From Oceanihabitans iliipiscarium (lineage in GTDB: Bacteria > Bacteroidota > Bacteroidia > Flavobacteriales > Flavobacteriaceae): 64,000 bases of DNA. This document shows positions 17,540 to 25,846 of this stretch, piece by piece. Position numbers and translations under genes: made by a program. The first letter of the stretch is position 1, and each line of letters begins with the position of its first letter. The notes beneath the pieces were generated by a model, which was given only the letters and a program-made list of their open reading frames with translations, did no database searches and was not told where the DNA came from. Where the stretch lies: assembly GCF_042686125.1 (NCBI RefSeq), contig NZ_JBHUOV010000005.1, positions 92,949 to 156,948 on the forward strand, given 5' to 3'.

Positions 17540-17836
17540 TTATATCCTAACACCTACAGGAAGCATACTCTTGTATTGTCTATTTTTTCTAATAAATTTA
17601 GCAATTTCAGGGCTAGTAGGAACGACACTTAAATTACGTTCTTCTATATTTTGAAAGACTAATTTGATAAAATCATTTTGAAAATCTTCAGAAAAAACGG
17701 CTTCAGGAATAATTAATTTTGTTAGAAATATTTTTCGTTCTTGAAGGGAATATTCAATTTTTGCTAATTCGTCCTCTACTTTAAGTTCAAACTGACGTAG
17801 AAAGTCATTGTCAATTAATTCTGCTGCATCAATCAT
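17540..17836 (-). CDS. Small GNAT-like protein (YidJ/NATD1 family), degenerate
   Basis: A 98-residue protein whose layout matches the one-domain predicted acetyltransferases of COG2388: strand pattern FELKVEDELAKIEYSLQER, then FLTKLIIPEAV, a helix, and SVVPTSPEIAKFIRKNRQYK near the end, equivalent to the usual VVPxCPxVxxYIxxHPEY. The acetyl-CoA pyrophosphate loop (R/Q-x-x-G-x-G/A) expected after the third strand is replaced by FSEDFQNDFIKLVF with no glycines. It may therefore not be an active acetyltransferase. It is transcribed away from the neighbouring hydrolase gene. Confidence 0.6.
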   Translation of the reverse strand: MIDAAELIDNDFLRQFELKVEDELAKIEYSLQERKIFLTKLIIPEAVFSEDFQNDFIKLVFQNIEERNLSVVPTSPEIAKFIRKNRQYKSMLPVGVRI

Positions 17837-17952
17837 ATTAATTAATTTTAATTCAATGGAATATTAAGGAGTATTACTATTTTACATAGTTTTGTGTTAC
17901 AAATTTACGAAAAAATATCGTTAACTTAAAGGTATTCGATGCATAAAAGCTT

Positions 17953-18615
17953 ATGAGTCAAGATATAATACATGTTTACTTTATGCCTGGAATGGCAGCC
18001 AATCCTTCTATTTTTGAAAACATTAAATTGCCAGAAGACCAATTTAAAATACATTGGTTAGAATGGATGATTCCCATTAAAGATGAAACTTTAAGTGCTT
18101 ATGCTAAACGAATGATACTTAATATTAAACATCAAGATGTCGTTTTGTTAGGAGTGTCTTTTGGAGGTGTTTTGGTTCAGGAAATGAGCAAACATATGCA
18201 ATTACGAAAGTTAATTATTGTTTCTACCATAAAGACAAAATATGAAATGCCTAAACGTATGAAACTAGTAAGACTTACAAAAGCATATAAAGTTTTACCA
18301 ACGAGTTTAGCAAGTAATATAGATGTATTGGCAAAATATGCCTTTGGTAAGTCGGTCACTAAACGTGTAGCCTTATATAAACGTTATTTGTCTATGAGTG
18401 ACAAACGTTATCTAGATTGGGCAATAAAAGAGATGGTCTGCTGGAATCAAGACAAGCCAATTGCTGGAGTTATCCATATTCATGGAAATAATGACATGGT
18501 GTTTCCGTATAAAAACATAAAAAACTGTATTACTGTTACAGAAGGAACACATATTATGATTATAAATAAGTATAGATGGTTTAATAAAAATTTACCACAA
18601 TTAATTTTACAGTAA
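17953..18615 (+). CDS. Alpha/beta hydrolase
   Basis: A 220-residue alpha/beta hydrolase. The nucleophile elbow is GVSFGG (GxSxGG), the acid is probably in HGNNDMVFPY, and the catalytic His in EGTHIMII. The oxyanion region near the N-terminus is YFMPGMAANP. There is no signal peptide, so it is cytoplasmic. The substrate cannot be told; the family includes esterases and thioesterases. It is divergent from the GNAT-like gene and followed 54 nt later by a lytic transglycosylase gene. Confidence 0.8.
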   Translation: MSQDIIHVYFMPGMAANPSIFENIKLPEDQFKIHWLEWMIPIKDETLSAYAKRMILNIKHQDVVLLGVSFGGVLVQEMSKHMQLRKLIIVSTIKTKYEMPKRMKLVRLTKAYKVLPTSLASNIDVLAKYAFGKSVTKRVALYKRYLSMSDKRYLDWAIKEMVCWNQDKPIAGVIHIHGNNDMVFPYKNIKNCITVTEGTHIMIINKYRWFNKNLPQLILQ

Positions 18616-18669
18616 AGTCTAATATTAAGTTTAATAATTATTTTTTAACTTTATAAAAAAATAAACCCC

Positions 18670-19599
18670 ATGAAATCGATAAAAACTATAATGTCACTTT
18701 TTGGCTTGTTTGCTTTATGCGCCATGTTTGTATTTGCACTTCAAGACGCTCCAACAGATGAAAATTTTGAAAAGAAAATTATAAACGACTATAATGTATA
18801 TGCGCTACAAGTGCCTGATTATTTAAATTTTTCTGGAGAGCAACTTCCTTTAAATAATCCAGACATCTTAGAACGAATGGATAGAGAGTTGCATGTAAAT
18901 ACTTATTGGCAATCTAATGGCTTCTTGATGTTTAAGCGCGCAAGAAAGTATTTTCCAATTATTGAACCTATTTTGGCTAAACATGGTGTTCCTGATGATT
19001 TTAAATATCTTGCTGTTATAGAAAGCGGATTGACAAACGCTAAATCTCCAGCTGGAGCAAGTGGCGTTTGGCAGATAATGAAAGGTACAGGACGTGAATA
19101 TGGTTTAGAGGTAAATAATAATGTAGATGAGCGTTATAATATTGAACTGGCTACTGAAGTGGCTTGTGAATATTTGAAAAAATCTAAAGAAAAATTAGGA
19201 TCGTGGACGCTTGCTGCTGCAGGTTATAATGCAGGAATGGCTGGTATATCTAGACGATTAGAAGAACAGAATGTATCGAGTTATTATGATTTGCTACTAG
19301 GTGAAGAAACTGGACGCTATGTGTTTAGAATCGTTGCGCTTAAAGAAATTTTAAGCCATCCTGATAAGTATGGATTTAATTTTAGAGATAAAGACTTGTA
19401 TAGCTATATTCCAACCTATAAAGTAGAAGTGGATACCATAGTTTCTGATTTCACAAAATTTGCTGAAGGTTTTAATATTAATTATAAAATATTAAAGTTG
19501 CATAACCCTTGGTTACGTGAGCCACATTTAAATAATAAGTCTAGAAAAAAATATTTGATAGACATTCCACATGAAGGATATTACCAAACTAATCCTTAA
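18670..19599 (+). CDS. Lytic transglycosylase (SLT domain)
   Basis: A 309-residue exported murein lytic transglycosylase, which cuts the MurNAc-GlcNAc bond to leave anhydro ends. An N-terminal signal or anchor (residues 8-24) precedes the SLT domain, about residues 95-230, with the catalytic Glu in AVIESGLTNAKSPAGASG, then WQIM and the AAAGYNAG motif. It resembles MltD without LysM repeats; a C-terminal stretch of about 70 residues does not show a clear LysM unit. A terminator follows directly. Confidence 0.88.
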   Translation: MKSIKTIMSLFGLFALCAMFVFALQDAPTDENFEKKIINDYNVYALQVPDYLNFSGEQLPLNNPDILERMDRELHVNTYWQSNGFLMFKRARKYFPIIEPILAKHGVPDDFKYLAVIESGLTNAKSPAGASGVWQIMKGTGREYGLEVNNNVDERYNIELATEVACEYLKKSKEKLGSWTLAAAGYNAGMAGISRRLEEQNVSSYYDLLLGEETGRYVFRIVALKEILSHPDKYGFNFRDKDLYSYIPTYKVEVDTIVSDFTKFAEGFNINYKILKLHNPWLREPHLNNKSRKKYLIDIPHEGYYQTNP

Positions 19600-19603
19600 A
19601 AAA

Positions 19604-19632
19604 AAAGCCTTGAAATTTTTCAAGGCTTTTTT
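19604..19632. terminator. Bidirectional terminator
   Basis: Stem AGCCTTGA (19606-19613) with TCAAGGCT (19620-19627), with A and T tracts on the two sides. It serves the transglycosylase and the convergent gene that ends at 19655. Confidence 0.85.
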
Positions 19633-19654
19633 ATACATCACATATAGTTTTTAG

Positions 19655-20233
19655 CTATCTACTTCGTCTTTTTTGCGAACGCATAGAACCTCCCTGTCCA
19701 TAGTGTTGATTAGGAGCTTGAGCACGTTTCATATTATCTTTCATCATTTTTATTTGCTCGGTAAGCATGCCTCTTTTGTCAAGTTTCTGAGCTTCATTTA
19801 AAAGCATTTGCGCTTCTTGCTTACGTCTTTTTGTAAAAGCAATTCCTGATAAGTTTAACTTAGCCATAGCTAAATCATGATCCATAGATAATCCTAAGGA
19901 TATCGCTTTTTTGAAGCGTTTTTCAGCTTCATTCATATTGGTTTGAGAAACCATAATCCCTTTAAGGTAATTGTAATACCCTTGTTGTTTCTTAACTAAT
20001 GCGCCTTCAGGATTTTTAATTTTATCTAGCCATTTATTAGCGCCTTCAAAATCTTGCTTACGTAATTTTAAAAAGGCAAGCAGGATAAATTCATTTTTAA
20101 AGTATAAGAAAACAAAAATTAAAGATAATAGTATAAACATAATACCATTGCCTATAAACCCTTCAGTAAATTGCCATATTGCAACACCTATAATGCCTGC
20201 AACTATGATTAATTTTATATTTTTATTAAACAT
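19655..20233 (-). CDS. Membrane protein with TPR-like helices (DUF2892-like N-terminus)
   Basis: A 192-residue protein with two membrane helices at the N-terminus (about residues 6-22 and 29-56), matching the DUF2892-like head found in Flavobacteria, followed by helical repeats like tetratricopeptides (QGYYNYLKGIMVSQTNMNEA, LAMAKLNLSGIAFTKRRKQE). The C-terminal 30 residues are basic and rich in Gln, Gly and Arg. It is probably anchored in the inner membrane with the repeats in the cytoplasm and may act as a scaffold. No function is known. Confidence 0.65.
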   Translation of the reverse strand: MFNKNIKLIIVAGIIGVAIWQFTEGFIGNGIMFILLSLIFVFLYFKNEFILLAFLKLRKQDFEGANKWLDKIKNPEGALVKKQQGYYNYLKGIMVSQTNMNEAEKRFKKAISLGLSMDHDLAMAKLNLSGIAFTKRRKQEAQMLLNEAQKLDKRGMLTEQIKMMKDNMKRAQAPNQHYGQGGSMRSQKRRSR

Positions 20234-20323
20234 TTGTTGTTAAATTTTTGGAGTACAAAGAAACTAAATTTTTATGTAAAACAAGACCATAAGAAATTCA
20301 AAAAAAATATTTTTAAATTAGGT

Positions 20324-20353
20324 TTGTCAAATAAAAAAGGCTTTGTATATTTG
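20324..20353 (+). promoter_or_regulatory. Promoter of rpmH
   Basis: TTG at 20324-20326, a 19-nt spacer and TATATTTG at 20346-20353. The predicted transcript starts near 20360, giving a 5' leader of about 60 nt before rpmH. Confidence 0.8.
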
Positions 20354-20419
20354 CGCGCAGTTTGAGGGAACCCAAATTGAAGAAAAATTATATAAAGAAG
20401 ATTTTAAAAATATAAGACA

Positions 20420-20581
20420 ATGCCAAAAAGAACGTTTCAACCGTCAAAAAGAAAAAGAAGAAACAAACACGGTTTTAGAGAAAGAATGGCTTCTGCCAAC
20501 GGAAGAAAAGTACTTGCTCGTAGAAGAGCTAAAGGAAGAAAGAAATTGTCTGTATCAACTGAAACAAGACATAAAAAATAA
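20420..20581 (+). CDS. rpmH: 50S ribosomal protein L34
   Basis: A 53-residue, very basic protein starting MPKRTFQPSKRKRRNKHGFR and ending SVSTETRHKK, which is the full L34 sequence pattern (GFRERMAS, NGRKVLARRRAKGRKKLS). It is flanked by its own promoter and terminator. A longer frame (20343-20588) covers the same bases in another phase, has no family features and starts inside the promoter, so it is not the gene. Unlike in many bacteria, no rnpA gene follows. Confidence 0.97.
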   Translation: MPKRTFQPSKRKRRNKHGFRERMASANGRKVLARRRAKGRKKLSVSTETRHKK

Positions 20582-20604
20582 TGATTAACAATTGTTAATA
20601 TTTT

Positions 20605-20637
20605 AAAGGCGTTACTTAGGTGTAACGCCTTTTTTTA
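20605..20637 (+). terminator. Terminator of rpmH
   Basis: An 11-bp stem AAAGGCGTTAC (20605-20615) with GTAACGCCTTT (20622-20632), loop TTAGGT, then more T residues. Confidence 0.9.
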
Positions 20638-20681
20638 TATCTAGTAAATACTATTTTTGCAACTCAATATAATTCAACACA

Positions 20682-23534
20682 ATGCCAAAAAATCAACAAC
20701 TTAAATCTATATTAATTATTGGCTCTGGTCCGATTGTTATCGGACAAGCCTGTGAATTTGATTATTCAGGAACGCAAGCATTACGCTCGCTTAGAGAAGA
20801 TGGTATAGAAACCATTTTAATTAATTCCAACCCAGCAACAATTATGACAGATCCATCAATGGCTGATCATGTTTACTTGCTACCCTTAACAACAAAATCT
20901 TTAGTTCAAATCTTAAAAGATCATCCGCAAATTGATGCTGTTTTACCAACTATGGGAGGACAAACGGCTTTAAATTTATGTATTGAAGCTGATGAAAAAG
21001 GAATTTGGAAGGATTTTGATGTTGAAATTATTGGTGTTGATATTGATGCTATAAATATCACTGAAGATAGAGAACAATTTAGAGAGCTGATGTTGAAAAT
21101 TGGTGTTCCTATGGCGCCGCAAGCGACTGCTAACTCCTATTTAAAAGGGAAAGAAATTGCTCAAGAATTTGGATTTCCTTTAATAATTAGAGCATCGTTT
21201 ACTTTAGGTGGAGCAGGTGCATCTTTTGTATATAAAGAAGAAGATTTTGATGAATTACTCACACGTGGATTAGAGATTTCTCCTATTCATGAAGTTATGA
21301 TTGATAAGGCTTTAATAGGATGGAAAGAGTATGAGTTAGAATTATTAAGAGATGCAAATGATAATGTCGTTATTATCTGCTCGATTGAAAATATGGATCC
21401 AATTGGTATTCATACAGGAGACTCTATTACTGTAGCTCCAGCAATGACTTTAAGTGATAAAACTTACCAAAAAATGCGTGATATGGCCATTCATATGATG
21501 CGTAGTATTGGTGACTTTGCTGGTGGATGTAATGTGCAGTTTGCTGTTTCACCTGACGAGAATGAAGATATTATTGCCATTGAAATTAACCCTCGTGTGT
21601 CACGTTCCTCTGCTTTAGCAAGTAAAGCAACAGGCTATCCTATTGCAAAAGTAGCAGCCAAATTAGCACTTGGGTATCATTTAGATGAATTGAATAACCA
21701 AATTACGAAATCTACTTCAGCTTTATTTGAACCAACATTAGATTATGTCATTGTAAAAATACCACGTTGGAACTTTGATAAATTTGAAGGCAGCGATAGA
21801 ACACTTGGCCTACAAATGAAGTCTGTAGGAGAGGTAATGGGAATTGGACGTTCCTTTCAAGAAGCTTTACATAAAGCTACACAATCTTTAGAAATTAAGC
21901 GTAATGGATTAGGCGCTGATGGTAAAGGTTATAAAGATTATGACCAAATTATAAGTAAACTTACCCATGCAAGTTGGGATCGTGTTTTTGTGATATACGA
22001 CGCCATTCAAATGGGAATTCCTTTAAGTCGAATTCATGAAATCACTAAAATAGATATGTGGTTCTTAAAGCAATATGAGGAATTATACTTACTAGAAAAG
22101 CAAATCTCTACGTTTAAAATCGATACCATCGAGAAGGATTTACTTCTAGAAGCTAAACAAAAAGGTTATGGTGATAGGCAAATAGCGCATATGCTAGGCT
22201 GTTTAGAAAGTCAAGTCTATAGCAAACGCGAAGAATTAAATATAAATCGTGTTTACAAATTGGTTGATACTTGTGCTGCAGAGTTTAAAGCATTTACACC
22301 ATATTATTACTCAACTTTTGAAAGTGAAGTTGAAACCTCTAACGGAGAGCGTTTTGCAGATAACGAAAGTGTAGTGTCTGATAAAAAGAAAATTATTGTT
22401 TTAGGTTCTGGTCCAAATCGAATCGGACAAGGTATTGAGTTTGATTATTGCTGTGTTCATGGTGTTTTAGCTGCTGCTGAAAGTGGTTATGAAACCATTA
22501 TGATTAATTGTAATCCAGAAACGGTTTCTACCGATTTTGATACTGCAGATAAACTGTATTTTGAACCTGTATTTTGGGAACATATTTACGACATTATTAA
22601 GCACGAAAAACCTGAAGGAGTCATTGTGCAACTTGGTGGTCAGACCGCTTTAAAGTTAGCTGAAAAATTAGACAGATACGGAATTAAGATTATTGGAACA
22701 ACTTACCAATCTTTAGACTTAGCTGAAGATCGAGGGCTGTTTTCTAATTTGCTTAAAGAAAATAATATTCCATATCCTCAATTTGATATTGCAACGACTG
22801 CAGATGAAGCTGCTGCTATTGCAGATGTTTTAGACTTTCCGATACTGGTAAGGCCTTCGTATGTTTTAGGAGGACAAGGCATGAAAATTGTCATCAATAA
22901 ACAAGAATTAGAAGAGCATGTAGTTGATTTGTTAAGGCAAATGCCTGGAAATCAACTGTTGTTAGATCATTATTTAGATGGTGCTATTGAAGCTGAAGCT
23001 GATGCGATATGCGATGGTGAAAATGTTTACATTATTGGAATAATGGAGCATATCGAACCTTGTGGTATTCATTCTGGGGATAGTAATGCGACATTACCTC
23101 CTTTTAATTTAGGCGAATTCGTCATGCAACAAATTAAAGATCATACTAAAAAAATCGCTTTAGCTTTAAATACTGTAGGTCTAATAAATATTCAATTTGC
23201 TATTAAAAATGATACGGTTTACATTATTGAAGCTAATCCAAGAGCTTCACGTACAGTGCCATTTATCTCTAAGGCTTATGGCGAACCTTATGTAAATTAT
23301 GCGACCAAAATTATGTTAGGTGATAAGAAAGTAACAGATTTTAACTTTAAACCTGAATTAAAAGGCTATGCTATTAAGCAACCTGTATTCTCTTTTAATA
23401 AATTTCATAATGTGAATAAACAACTTGGGCCAGAAATGAAGAGTACTGGTGAAAGTATTTTATTTATTGATAGTTTAAAGGATGATGAGTTTTATAATTT
23501 ATATTCTCGTCGTAAAATGTACTTGAGTAAATAG
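20682..23534 (+). CDS. carB: Carbamoyl-phosphate synthase large subunit
   Basis: A 950-residue CarB that makes carbamoyl phosphate from bicarbonate, ATP and glutamine-derived ammonia for arginine and pyrimidine synthesis. Both ATP-grasp halves are present: the first starts KSILIIGSGPIVIGQACEFD and the second KKIIVLGSGPNRIGQGIEFD near residue 566. The protein ends about where the second carbamoyl-phosphate domain ends (KSTGESILFIDSLKDDEFY), so the C-terminal MGS-like allosteric domain of the 1073-residue E. coli enzyme is missing. A TATTTTTG element lies at 20652-20659. No carA gene is adjacent, so the small subunit is encoded elsewhere. Confidence 0.95.
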   Translation: MPKNQQLKSILIIGSGPIVIGQACEFDYSGTQALRSLREDGIETILINSNPATIMTDPSMADHVYLLPLTTKSLVQILKDHPQIDAVLPTMGGQTALNLCIEADEKGIWKDFDVEIIGVDIDAINITEDREQFRELMLKIGVPMAPQATANSYLKGKEIAQEFGFPLIIRASFTLGGAGASFVYKEEDFDELLTRGLEISPIHEVMIDKALIGWKEYELELLRDANDNVVIICSIENMDPIGIHTGDSITVAPAMTLSDKTYQKMRDMAIHMMRSIGDFAGGCNVQFAVSPDENEDIIAIEINPRVSRSSALASKATGYPIAKVAAKLALGYHLDELNNQITKSTSALFEPTLDYVIVKIPRWNFDKFEGSDRTLGLQMKSVGEVMGIGRSFQEALHKATQSLEIKRNGLGADGKGYKDYDQIISKLTHASWDRVFVIYDAIQMGIPLSRIHEITKIDMWFLKQYEELYLLEKQISTFKIDTIEKDLLLEAKQKGYGDRQIAHMLGCLESQVYSKREELNINRVYKLVDTCAAEFKAFTPYYYSTFESEVETSNGERFADNESVVSDKKKIIVLGSGPNRIGQGIEFDYCCVHGVLAAAESGYETIMINCNPETVSTDFDTADKLYFEPVFWEHIYDIIKHEKPEGVIVQLGGQTALKLAEKLDRYGIKIIGTTYQSLDLAEDRGLFSNLLKENNIPYPQFDIATTADEAAAIADVLDFPILVRPSYVLGGQGMKIVINKQELEEHVVDLLRQMPGNQLLLDHYLDGAIEAEADAICDGENVYIIGIMEHIEPCGIHSGDSNATLPPFNLGEFVMQQIKDHTKKIALALNTVGLINIQFAIKNDTVYIIEANPRASRTVPFISKAYGEPYVNYATKIMLGDKKVTDFNFKPELKGYAIKQPVFSFNKFHNVNKQLGPEMKSTGESILFIDSLKDDEFYNLYSRRKMYLSK

Positions 23535-23610
23535 ACCTTATTATTTGTTTTTATTAAAAAATCACTAAATTAGCCAGTAATAAACCTATTTATAAATAAA
23601 CATTTATGTT

Positions 23611-24411
23611 ATGAAAAAAAATTACTCATTTTATTTGAGCCTTTTAGGTATACCAGTTTTCGCCATATTATTCTTGTCTTTTGGTGCTGGTCAAAATGCT
23701 TTTTATGTTTCTGGATCACCAAGTGATATTGCTGAAAACAGTCCTGGCGATTGTACTTTTTGTCATACAGGTAACCCAGTAATTACAGATAGTCCAACAA
23801 TTACTTTAACTGTTCCTAGTGATTATGATTTAAATACAACTTATAATATTACTGTAGCTTCTGGTTCTGGGGCTAGTAGACAAGGTTTTCAGATGTCTGC
23901 AGAAGATGGATCTGGAAATAAAGTTGGAGATTTTAGAGATGATGGCACTAACAGTCAGGTTTTTGATCTAGGTAGAGGTGAAGCGATTACTCATACAGGT
24001 TCTGGAGCGTTTAATCAGCCATGGTCTTTTGAATGGACTTCGCCTGCATCAGATGTTGGTCCTGTTACTTTTTATGTAGCTTTAAATGAGTCTAATATAG
24101 ACTTCAACTCAACAGGTGATCAAATTCATTTAAAACAATCATCAGCGACTTTATCTGTTGATACTGCTATTTTTGAAAACTTAAAAGTATATCCTAATCC
24201 ATCACAAGATATGGTAACAATAGATTTGCCTTCTCAATTAGAAGGCAATACTAATATTACCGTTTATGATTTTTTAGGGAAACAAATTTTGTCTAAAGAG
24301 TTAAACACTATAAGTAATACAGTAGATGTGTCTGCATGGCAATCTGGTGTATATTTAATGCAGTTAACAAATGAAAAGGCTGCTATTACTAAACGTTTTG
24401 TAAAACAATAA
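23611..24411 (+). CDS. Secreted choice-of-anchor V/Reeler-like protein with CxxCH motif and T9SS sorting domain
   Basis: A 266-residue exported protein. After an N-terminal hydrophobic segment comes GDCTFCHTGNP, a CxxCH motif that could bind heme c or another metal. A beta-sandwich of the Reeler/choice-of-anchor V kind follows (residues about 65-180, with SRQGFQMSAEDGSGNKVG and GPVTFYVALNESN), then a T9SS type A sorting domain (LKVYPNPSQDMVTID, SGVYLMQLTNEK). The combination suggests a surface-exposed redox or metal protein. It stands alone between carB and a terminator. Confidence 0.8.
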   Translation: MKKNYSFYLSLLGIPVFAILFLSFGAGQNAFYVSGSPSDIAENSPGDCTFCHTGNPVITDSPTITLTVPSDYDLNTTYNITVASGSGASRQGFQMSAEDGSGNKVGDFRDDGTNSQVFDLGRGEAITHTGSGAFNQPWSFEWTSPASDVGPVTFYVALNESNIDFNSTGDQIHLKQSSATLSVDTAIFENLKVYPNPSQDMVTIDLPSQLEGNTNITVYDFLGKQILSKELNTISNTVDVSAWQSGVYLMQLTNEKAAITKRFVKQ

Positions 24412-24434
24412 TTGTCATAACATATAAACGAAAA

Positions 24435-24461
24435 AAAGCCTTCAATTCTGAAGGTTTTTTT
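24435..24461 (+). terminator. Terminator after the choice-of-anchor V gene
   Basis: Stem CCTTCA (24439-24444) with TGAAGG (24449-24454), extended by a G-T and A-T pairs, then a T run. A residues precede it, so it may also serve the convergent DUF3307 gene. Confidence 0.75.
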
Positions 24462-24520
24462 GTTTTATTCCGAAAAGTAGTAAGAAATTCAATATTGCTT
24501 ACTATTTTAAGGGTTTACTT

Positions 24521-25237
24521 TTAATGCCTTAAATAAAGATATAAAAGGCCTATACCTATAGCGATTCCAAAACTAATCAGTGTGCCTATAAGAATGTATT
24601 CTGTAAGTTTTCTATGTTTAGATTCTTTTAAATCGCCAAACCTAAATACAGATTTCGCTGTAATTAAAAAGCCCACAGCTTCCCAATGATCTGCAACAAT
24701 AAAAACAAATACAAGAATACGTTCTAAAATCCCAATATATCGTCCAGCGTCTTTTAAAGATTCTGTGCCTTCAGTAAGTTTAGAAATGTTCCATTTCGTA
24801 AAAATGGTTTTCATAATTATTGAAACAGGTTGAGTCAAAAAAGCTAAGCAGGTTATTAGTAATAGATTTTGTTCTGAGAATAATTCAGCAAAATTAATTT
24901 TCACCTTACTATAAATAAGATAAACAGTAATAATAACTATAATATGTAAGACTTGGTCTATAAAGAAAAGAAGGCGTTTTGTTTCTTCTTTTTGAATGCT
25001 AAGTTTGATAGCATCTATTATAAAATGCGAAATACCAATAATAAGTACTATTGGCCAAAGTGTAATATCCCTAAGGATTAAGCACAATAACGCAATATGA
25101 ATTAATACATGAAAGTATAGTTTAGGCGATTTTAGCTTTTTTACTTCTTTTTCATCAACCCACTGTTGTGGTTGTAAAAAGAAATCACCAATAAAATGAG
25201 CAAGTAATAATTTGATAAGTAAAATCATAAGATGCAA
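24521..25237 (-). CDS. DUF3307 family membrane protein
   Basis: A 238-residue polytopic membrane protein with six or seven hydrophobic segments. It begins with a conserved LLAHFIGDFFLQPQQW block and later has HVLIHIALL and SHFIIDAIK. The repeated H-x-x-x-D pattern (His14/Asp18 and the one in SHFIIDAIK) inside helices recalls metal-dependent membrane hydrolases such as the DUF457/YdjM group; that is inference. Its start lies 13 nt inside the satD gene, so translation of the two is coupled. The same pair occurs in many Bacteroidota. Confidence 0.8.
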   Translation of the reverse strand: MHLMILLIKLLLAHFIGDFFLQPQQWVDEKEVKKLKSPKLYFHVLIHIALLCLILRDITLWPIVLIIGISHFIIDAIKLSIQKEETKRLLFFIDQVLHIIVIITVYLIYSKVKINFAELFSEQNLLLITCLAFLTQPVSIIMKTIFTKWNISKLTEGTESLKDAGRYIGILERILVFVFIVADHWEAVGFLITAKSVFRFGDLKESKHRKLTEYILIGTLISFGIAIGIGLLYLYLRH

Positions 25238-25839
25238 CGAATTTTTTTTCTATACATTTGATCTAAGGCGAGTATTTCATCTAAATTAGCGCGTTTAAGA
25301 CGTTTGCTAATAGCATTTTGATTGGTGCCTACTCGTTTGGCTAAATCCTCTTGTAATGCGTTAGGATGCTCTAGGGTTAATTTAACAATTTCTGCTGAAT
25401 TTATTGTCCAATTATCCATCGTTATTAAAGCAAGTTTAAAATAAAGATTTAGCTCATCATTTAAAACCTGTGATTTAGTTTTAATGCGTAAGTTTTGTTT
25501 TTCTTTCTTTAATAGTTCAAAGGTTTCTCCAGAATAGACAAAAGCTTCGCCATTAGATTCAGTGACGTCTTTGCCTTGGTACGTTTTTTCGCCTATACCT
25601 ATAGCAAGCCTAACATCTAGGCCTTTTATCATTTTTATAGCAGCTTTAATATAAGTTGAAGCCTTAAAACTAGAACTTATGTCTTTAATTTCTATTTGAA
25701 AGCTATCTCCTCTGTACACTTCCCAGAGGGTATTGTCTGGCTCTAGAGTCGATAAAGCAGACTTCAATGTGTTTAACCATACCTCAGGATTGGTTTGTCC
25801 GCGCGATTTAATGATGTCTCCTGTAATAACACTTGTCAT
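25225..25839 (-). CDS. SatD family protein: cyclase-like region plus C-terminal helix-turn-helix
   Basis: A 204-residue protein of the SatD family. Residues 1-125 or so resemble a nucleotide-cyclase/GGDEF-like fold: ITGDIIKSRG at the start, YRGDSFQIEI at the hairpin, VRLAIGIGEK, then SNGEAFVYSGETFELLKKE. Residues about 145-195 look like a winged helix-turn-helix (AEIVKLTLEHPNALQEDLAK, RVGTNQNAISKRLKRA). It probably regulates transcription in response to a nucleotide or related ligand; this is inference. It is the first gene of a two-gene operon with DUF3307 and starts 7 nt from a three-copy operator-like array. Confidence 0.8.
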   Translation of the reverse strand: MTSVITGDIIKSRGQTNPEVWLNTLKSALSTLEPDNTLWEVYRGDSFQIEIKDISSSFKASTYIKAAIKMIKGLDVRLAIGIGEKTYQGKDVTESNGEAFVYSGETFELLKKEKQNLRIKTKSQVLNDELNLYFKLALITMDNWTINSAEIVKLTLEHPNALQEDLAKRVGTNQNAISKRLKRANLDEILALDQMYRKKIRCIL

Positions 25840-25846
25840 AACTAAA

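Noticed and set aside
20343..20588. An 81-codon frame with many Glu and Lys codons.
   Set aside because: It is a phase-shifted shadow of rpmH and begins inside the rpmH promoter.
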